A DNA stretch of 8,424 nt, taken from assembly GCA_947039055.1 (NCBI GenBank), contig CAMQYB010000067.1, forward strand, positions 1-8,424, in the 5' to 3' direction. Below are positions 5,852 through 8,424 of this stretch, in pieces. Every line of letters begins with the position of its first letter. The first letter of the stretch is position 1. This DNA is from an uncultured Deferribacteraceae bacterium (GTDB lineage: Bacteria; Chrysiogenota; Deferribacteres; Deferribacterales; Mucispirillaceae). A program made the position numbers and the translations under genes. The notes beneath the pieces were generated by a model. It was not told the DNA's origin. It saw only the letters and a list, made by a program, of their open reading frames with translations, and did not search any database.

Positions 5852-6506
5852 TGATGAATTTAACAAAAATGATGAAGAAGATTTAGATAGCAATATTTTA
5901 GATGAAGATAACTTAGCATTACAGTTTGATGCAGGCAAGTTTGATCATGAAGATATGCAGTCACAAGAGTTAGAAGAAAGTTATGATGAGATATCAGAAG
6001 AGCATGAACAGAGGGTATTTATATCGGCACTTTTTCTATCAGGTAAACCGATTGATGTGGCTACATTTCAAAGAATGCTCCCTCCGTTAAATTTAGAGAA
6101 TAGGTTACTGATTTATGCAGAGAATTTTAATTCAGTACGATTAGGAATAAGAATAAGAAAAGTATCTGGTGGATATCAGATGGTTACCGATTCAGATGTA
6201 ACACCATTTTTGGAGAGATTTTTCGGAGAGAAGACGGAGAATTTATCTAAAGCTGCCTTAGAAACATTAGCAATCGTAGCATATCGACAACCAGTTACAA
6301 AGGTGGAAATAGAACAGATGCGAGAAGTGAACTCATCAGGAACAATGCGATTATTGTTAGATAAGAATTTAGTTAAAGTTGTTGGTAGAAAAGCAGTACC
6401 TGGTAAACCGTTACTATATGCAACAACGAAGTTTTTCTTAGAATATTTTGGATTAAACGACCTCTCAGAACTTCCAACGTTCAGAGAATGGCAAGAGCTT
6501 AAATAA
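5841..6506 (+). CDS. scpB: Segregation and condensation protein B (ScpB) with acidic N-terminal extension
   Basis: ScpB is the winged-helix dimer that binds ScpA in the Smc complex. The two winged-helix domains cover about 58-130 (VFISALFLSGKPIDVATFQRML) and 131-215. The second carries the family signature AALETLAIVAYRQPVTKVEIEQMR, then VNSSGTMRLLL, VVGRKAVPGKPLLYATTKFFLEYFGL and LSELP. Residues 1-57 are an added tail: 23 Asp/Glu and only two Lys, low-complexity and probably disordered, so the protein (221 residues) is longer than B. subtilis ScpB (about 197). The start at 5841 overlaps scpA by 11 bases; AGGGAG at 5822-5827 lies 13 bases upstream. A later start at M39 would still leave part of the tail. 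The stop shares its last A with the rluB start. Confidence 0.95.
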   Translation: MQDNDEFNKNDEEDLDSNILDEDNLALQFDAGKFDHEDMQSQELEESYDEISEEHEQRVFISALFLSGKPIDVATFQRMLPPLNLENRLLIYAENFNSVRLGIRIRKVSGGYQMVTDSDVTPFLERFFGEKTENLSKAALETLAIVAYRQPVTKVEIEQMREVNSSGTMRLLLDKNLVKVVGRKAVPGKPLLYATTKFFLEYFGLNDLSELPTFREWQELK

Positions 6507-7219
6507 TGGGTGAATTAGTAAGAATAAACAGATACATTGCATCATCATCGCAGTTTTCAAGACGTGAAGTTGATGTAATGATTGAAGAGGGTAGAATTAA
6601 CCTCAACGGTGATATAGTGGTGTCACAAGGTGTAAAAATAGATCCAGATAACGACGCTATCTTGATTGACAACGAGCCTTTGATGGTGGAAGAAATTCAG
6701 ATCTACAAGTTTTATAAACCGAGAAAAGTTTTAACAGAATACGGTTTCGGAAGAGGCAGAGCAACGCTTGATTCATTCGATATTTTAAAAACAAAGAAGT
6801 TGCCATATTCAGGTAGATTAGATTATGAAAGTGAAGGGTTGATACTGTTCACAAATGATGGCTACCTTATTCAACGTATACAAAAATCTGAGTCAAAAGT
6901 TGAAAAGCGTTACTATGTTACAGTTGATAGATTGTTGAATGATTATGAAGTAACCGAGCTTAGAAACGGACTTGAAACAGATAGTGAAAAATATCTTCCA
7001 TGTCGAATAAAAGAAGTTGGCAGGAAGAATTATGAAGTTATATTGATTGAGGGTAAGAAGCGACAGATAAGAGAGATGTTCGGATATTTTGGATCATCGG
7101 TTAAACAGCTAGTGAGATTTCAGATAGCGAATATTTTACTAGATGATATGGCTCCAGGAGAGATCAGAAAGTTAAATAAGTTTGAGTTAAAAGAGTTGAA
7201 AAGAATTGTAGGACTTTAA
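6506..7219 (+). CDS. rluB: 23S rRNA pseudouridine synthase, RsuA/RluB family
   Basis: This enzyme isomerises a uridine to pseudouridine in rRNA. The N-terminal S4 RNA-binding domain (about 4-60) reads VRINRYIASSSQFSRREVDVMIEEGRI, followed by the catalytic RsuA-type fold. The active-site Asp is D106 in YSGRLDYESEGLIL; further motifs are KRYYVTV, the LIEGKKRQIREMF block and VKQLVRFQI. At 237 residues it is a compact member without the long C-terminal tail of E. coli RluB. Sequence alone does not separate RluB (23S U2605) from RsuA (16S U516); the position directly after scpB favours RluB, since scpA-scpB-rluB is a widely conserved cluster. It begins in a TAATG overlap with scpB, with AAGAG at 6493-6497, which suggests coupled translation. 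Confidence 0.9.
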   Translation: MGELVRINRYIASSSQFSRREVDVMIEEGRINLNGDIVVSQGVKIDPDNDAILIDNEPLMVEEIQIYKFYKPRKVLTEYGFGRGRATLDSFDILKTKKLPYSGRLDYESEGLILFTNDGYLIQRIQKSESKVEKRYYVTVDRLLNDYEVTELRNGLETDSEKYLPCRIKEVGRKNYEVILIEGKKRQIREMFGYFGSSVKQLVRFQIANILLDDMAPGEIRKLNKFELKELKRIVGL

Positions 7220-7238
7220 CTTTTTTATCTAAGTTAAA
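7215..7238 (+). terminator. Weak hairpin overlapping the rluB stop, possible terminator
   Basis: TTTAACTT (7215-7222) and AAGTTAAA (7231-7238) are perfect inverted repeats around an 8-base loop. The stem has one G-C pair and includes the rluB TAA. A run of five T's follows only at 7248, nine bases after the stem, so this is not a canonical intrinsic terminator. It does fall where the operon would be expected to end, ahead of the prfB promoter. Confidence 0.3.
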
Positions 7239-7246
7239 TGCAAAAT

Positions 7247-7270
7247 GTTTTTATAATAAGTTTTATAATA
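7247..7270. repeat. 13 bp tandem duplication GTTTT(T)ATAATA
   Basis: GTTTTTATAATAA (7247-7259) is followed directly by GTTTTATAATA (7260-7270), differing by one T. Each copy carries TATAAT (7252-7257 and 7264-7269). Neither has a convincing -35 element, so I read them as a small repeat, not as promoters. Confidence 0.5.
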
Positions 7271-7286
7271 TATCGGAATAATAGTA

Positions 7287-7315
7287 TTGATTAATAAAGA
7301 CCTGTAAGGTATAAT
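7287..7315 (+). promoter_or_regulatory. Sigma-70-type promoter for prfB
   Basis: TTGATT (7287-7292) and a perfect TATAAT (7310-7315) are separated by exactly 17 bases. Transcription would begin near 7322 and give a leader of about 27 bases ahead of ATG 7349. This is the best promoter match in the window and suggests prfB is transcribed independently of scpA-scpB-rluB. Confidence 0.65.
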
Positions 7316-7348
7316 TATTCTTAGATTAAAAGGAAGTATAACTATTCT

Positions 7349-8424
7349 ATGATAGGCGAGTTAACTAGTTTAGTGTCAGATATTAAGAGTAAGATAGAAT
7401 CTCTTTCAAAGACATTTAGTGAAGAAGAGATCAATAAGAAAATTTTAGAGATAGATAGACTTTCTTTAGAAGACAAAGATTTCTGGTCACAAAAAGATTC
7501 TAAATTGCTATTGAAAGAGCAGGCGATATATAAACGATTTTTAGATAGTTGGAAATCACTTAATAATTCATTTGATGATATAAATGTTTTGATAGAGCTA
7601 TACAATGAAGGTGAAGTTTCTTTAGAGGGTGAGATAGAGGAGAGTTATAATAATCTATCTAAACTGCTTACAGATTTTGAGCTTAAATTGGTATTGAATA
7701 AAGAGCATGATTCATCATCAGCGATTGTTACAATTCATTCAGGAGCAGGTGGTACGGAGTCTAACGATTGGGCTGCGATGCTTTTTAGAATGTATAATAG
7801 ATACGCAGAGCGTGCAGGATTTAAGTTAGAGATAATGGATCAATTAGACGGCGATGAAGCTGGATTAAAATCTATCACATTTAACTTGATAGGCGATTAT
7901 GTTTTCGGATTTTTGAAAGGTGAGATCGGTGTTCATAGGTTAGTTAGATTATCACCATTTGATTCTCAAAACAGAAGACACACATCATTTGCATCGGTAT
8001 TTGTTTTGCCAGAGATTGATGATAATATCGACATTAATATTGTAGAGTCAGATTTACGAATAGACACATATAGAGCAGGTGGTGCAGGTGGTCAGCATAT
8101 CAACACAACAGACTCAGCCGTACGCATTACCCATATTCCAACAAACATAGTGGCAGCTTGTCAGAACGAGCGAAGCCAACATAAAAATAAAGCATCGGCT
8201 ATGAAGATCTTGAAGTCGAGATTATATGAGCATGAAAGAAGTCTAAGAAACGAAGAGAAAGATAAATTAGAGAGCAGTAAAACCGATATCGGTTGGGGCA
8301 ATCAGATAAGATCGTACGTTATGCATCCTTATAAGATGGTTAAGGATTTGCGAACAAGGGAAGAGACAGGTAATGTTGACTCTGTTATGGATGGCGATTT
8401 AGAAAATTTTATCAAAAGTTATTT
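7349..8424 (+). CDS. prfB: Peptide chain release factor 2 (RF2), 3' end cut by window edge, no frameshift site
   Basis: RF2 recognises UAA and UGA stops and triggers peptide release on the ribosome. The window shows 358 codons and ends within the C-terminal DGDLENFIKSY, so only about 5-10 codons should be missing. The stop-codon recognition tripeptide SPF is at 202-204 (RLSPFDSQNRRHTSF), which identifies RF2 over RF1 (PxT). The catalytic GGQ is at 247-249 (YRAGGAGGQHINTTDSAVRITH). Domain 1 (about 1-115) is helical and weakly conserved, as usual. E. coli and most bacteria interrupt prfB after about 25 codons with an in-frame TGA and +1 shift; here the frame is continuous from ATG 7349, with no TGA and no CTTTGA slippery site. 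AGGAAG at 7331-7336 is 12 bases from the ATG. It has its own promoter upstream. Confidence 0.95.
   Translation, partial: MIGELTSLVSDIKSKIESLSKTFSEEEINKKILEIDRLSLEDKDFWSQKDSKLLLKEQAIYKRFLDSWKSLNNSFDDINVLIELYNEGEVSLEGEIEESYNNLSKLLTDFELKLVLNKEHDSSSAIVTIHSGAGGTESNDWAAMLFRMYNRYAERAGFKLEIMDQLDGDEAGLKSITFNLIGDYVFGFLKGEIGVHRLVRLSPFDSQNRRHTSFASVFVLPEIDDNIDINIVESDLRIDTYRAGGAGGQHINTTDSAVRITHIPTNIVAACQNERSQHKNKASAMKILKSRLYEHERSLRNEEKDKLESSKTDIGWGNQIRSYVMHPYKMVKDLRTREETGNVDSVMDGDLENFIKSY

Noticed and set aside
7342..7605. Minus-strand open frame of 87 codons opposite prfB
   Set aside because: It lies fully antisense to well-conserved RF2 coding sequence, has no ribosome site or recognisable domain, and such frames are common opposite AT-rich genes. 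The same holds for minus-strand frames at 1591-1821, 2751-2975, 2887-3069 and 3983-4210.
57..8424. A hidden defence, secretion or biosynthetic system
   Set aside because: All ten genes match well-known housekeeping families with intact catalytic motifs and a familiar gene order; nothing in base composition or content suggests an inserted island.

Overview
The window is an AT-rich (roughly 30% GC by eye), densely packed stretch of bacterial chromosome. It carries ten protein genes, all on the + strand, with no RNA gene, mobile element, CRISPR array or prophage. Every gene belongs to a recognisable housekeeping family. The DXP-pathway enzyme IspD, a site-2-protease homologue and condensin subunits ScpA/ScpB indicate a bacterium. 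The order M50 protease - trpS - scpA - scpB - rluB, the TrpRS sequence type (SGMRPTGDLHIGHYFGALKNW-like N-terminus and a Cys-rich C-terminal motif) and the yggS-yggT pairing resemble Deltaproteobacteria, Deferribacterota and similar anaerobic or diderm lineages. This taxonomic reading is a low-confidence inference.

Layout. Positions 1-56 hold three short tandem repeats leading into pgeF (57-812, peptidoglycan-editing/laccase-domain protein). pgeF overlaps yggS (805-1542, PLP-homeostasis protein). A short gap with a plausible promoter precedes a long YggT-family membrane protein (1619-2455) that appears to contain three YGGT-like units. A 125-base repeat-bearing gap precedes ispD (TTG start, 2581-3303), followed two bases later by a small M50 site-2 protease homologue (3306-3950). 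After a 100-base gap comes trpS (4051-5037). A 76-base gap that is largely a decayed copy of the trpS 3' end leads into scpA (5114-5851), scpB (5841-6506) and rluB (6506-7219), which overlap by 11 and 1 bases. A 129-base gap with a well-matched sigma-70-type promoter precedes prfB (7349 onward), which runs off the end just short of its expected stop.

How the genes work together. The block covers cell-envelope quality control (PgeF), PLP handling (YggS), membrane/division-associated YggT, isoprenoid precursor synthesis (IspD), intramembrane proteolysis, tryptophan charging, chromosome condensation (ScpA/ScpB with Smc), 23S rRNA pseudouridylation and translation termination (RF2). The tight coupling of scpA-scpB-rluB and of ispD-M50 suggests two operons or operon segments.

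I found no new multi-gene system. The most unusual signal lies between genes. Several spacers consist of diverged tandem repeats, and in three or more of them the repeat unit begins inside the end of the upstream gene, stop codon included. The best case is the trpS tail, which matches the trpS-scpA spacer at 43 of 60 ungapped positions, so that the bases forming the trpS stop recur as the scpA start. Other points worth a look are a four-cysteine motif in TrpRS resembling the iron-sulfur site of the Thermotoga enzyme, an RF2 gene without the usual programmed frameshift, the three-unit YggT, an acidic N-terminal extension on ScpB, and unusually long Shine-Dalgarno spacings.
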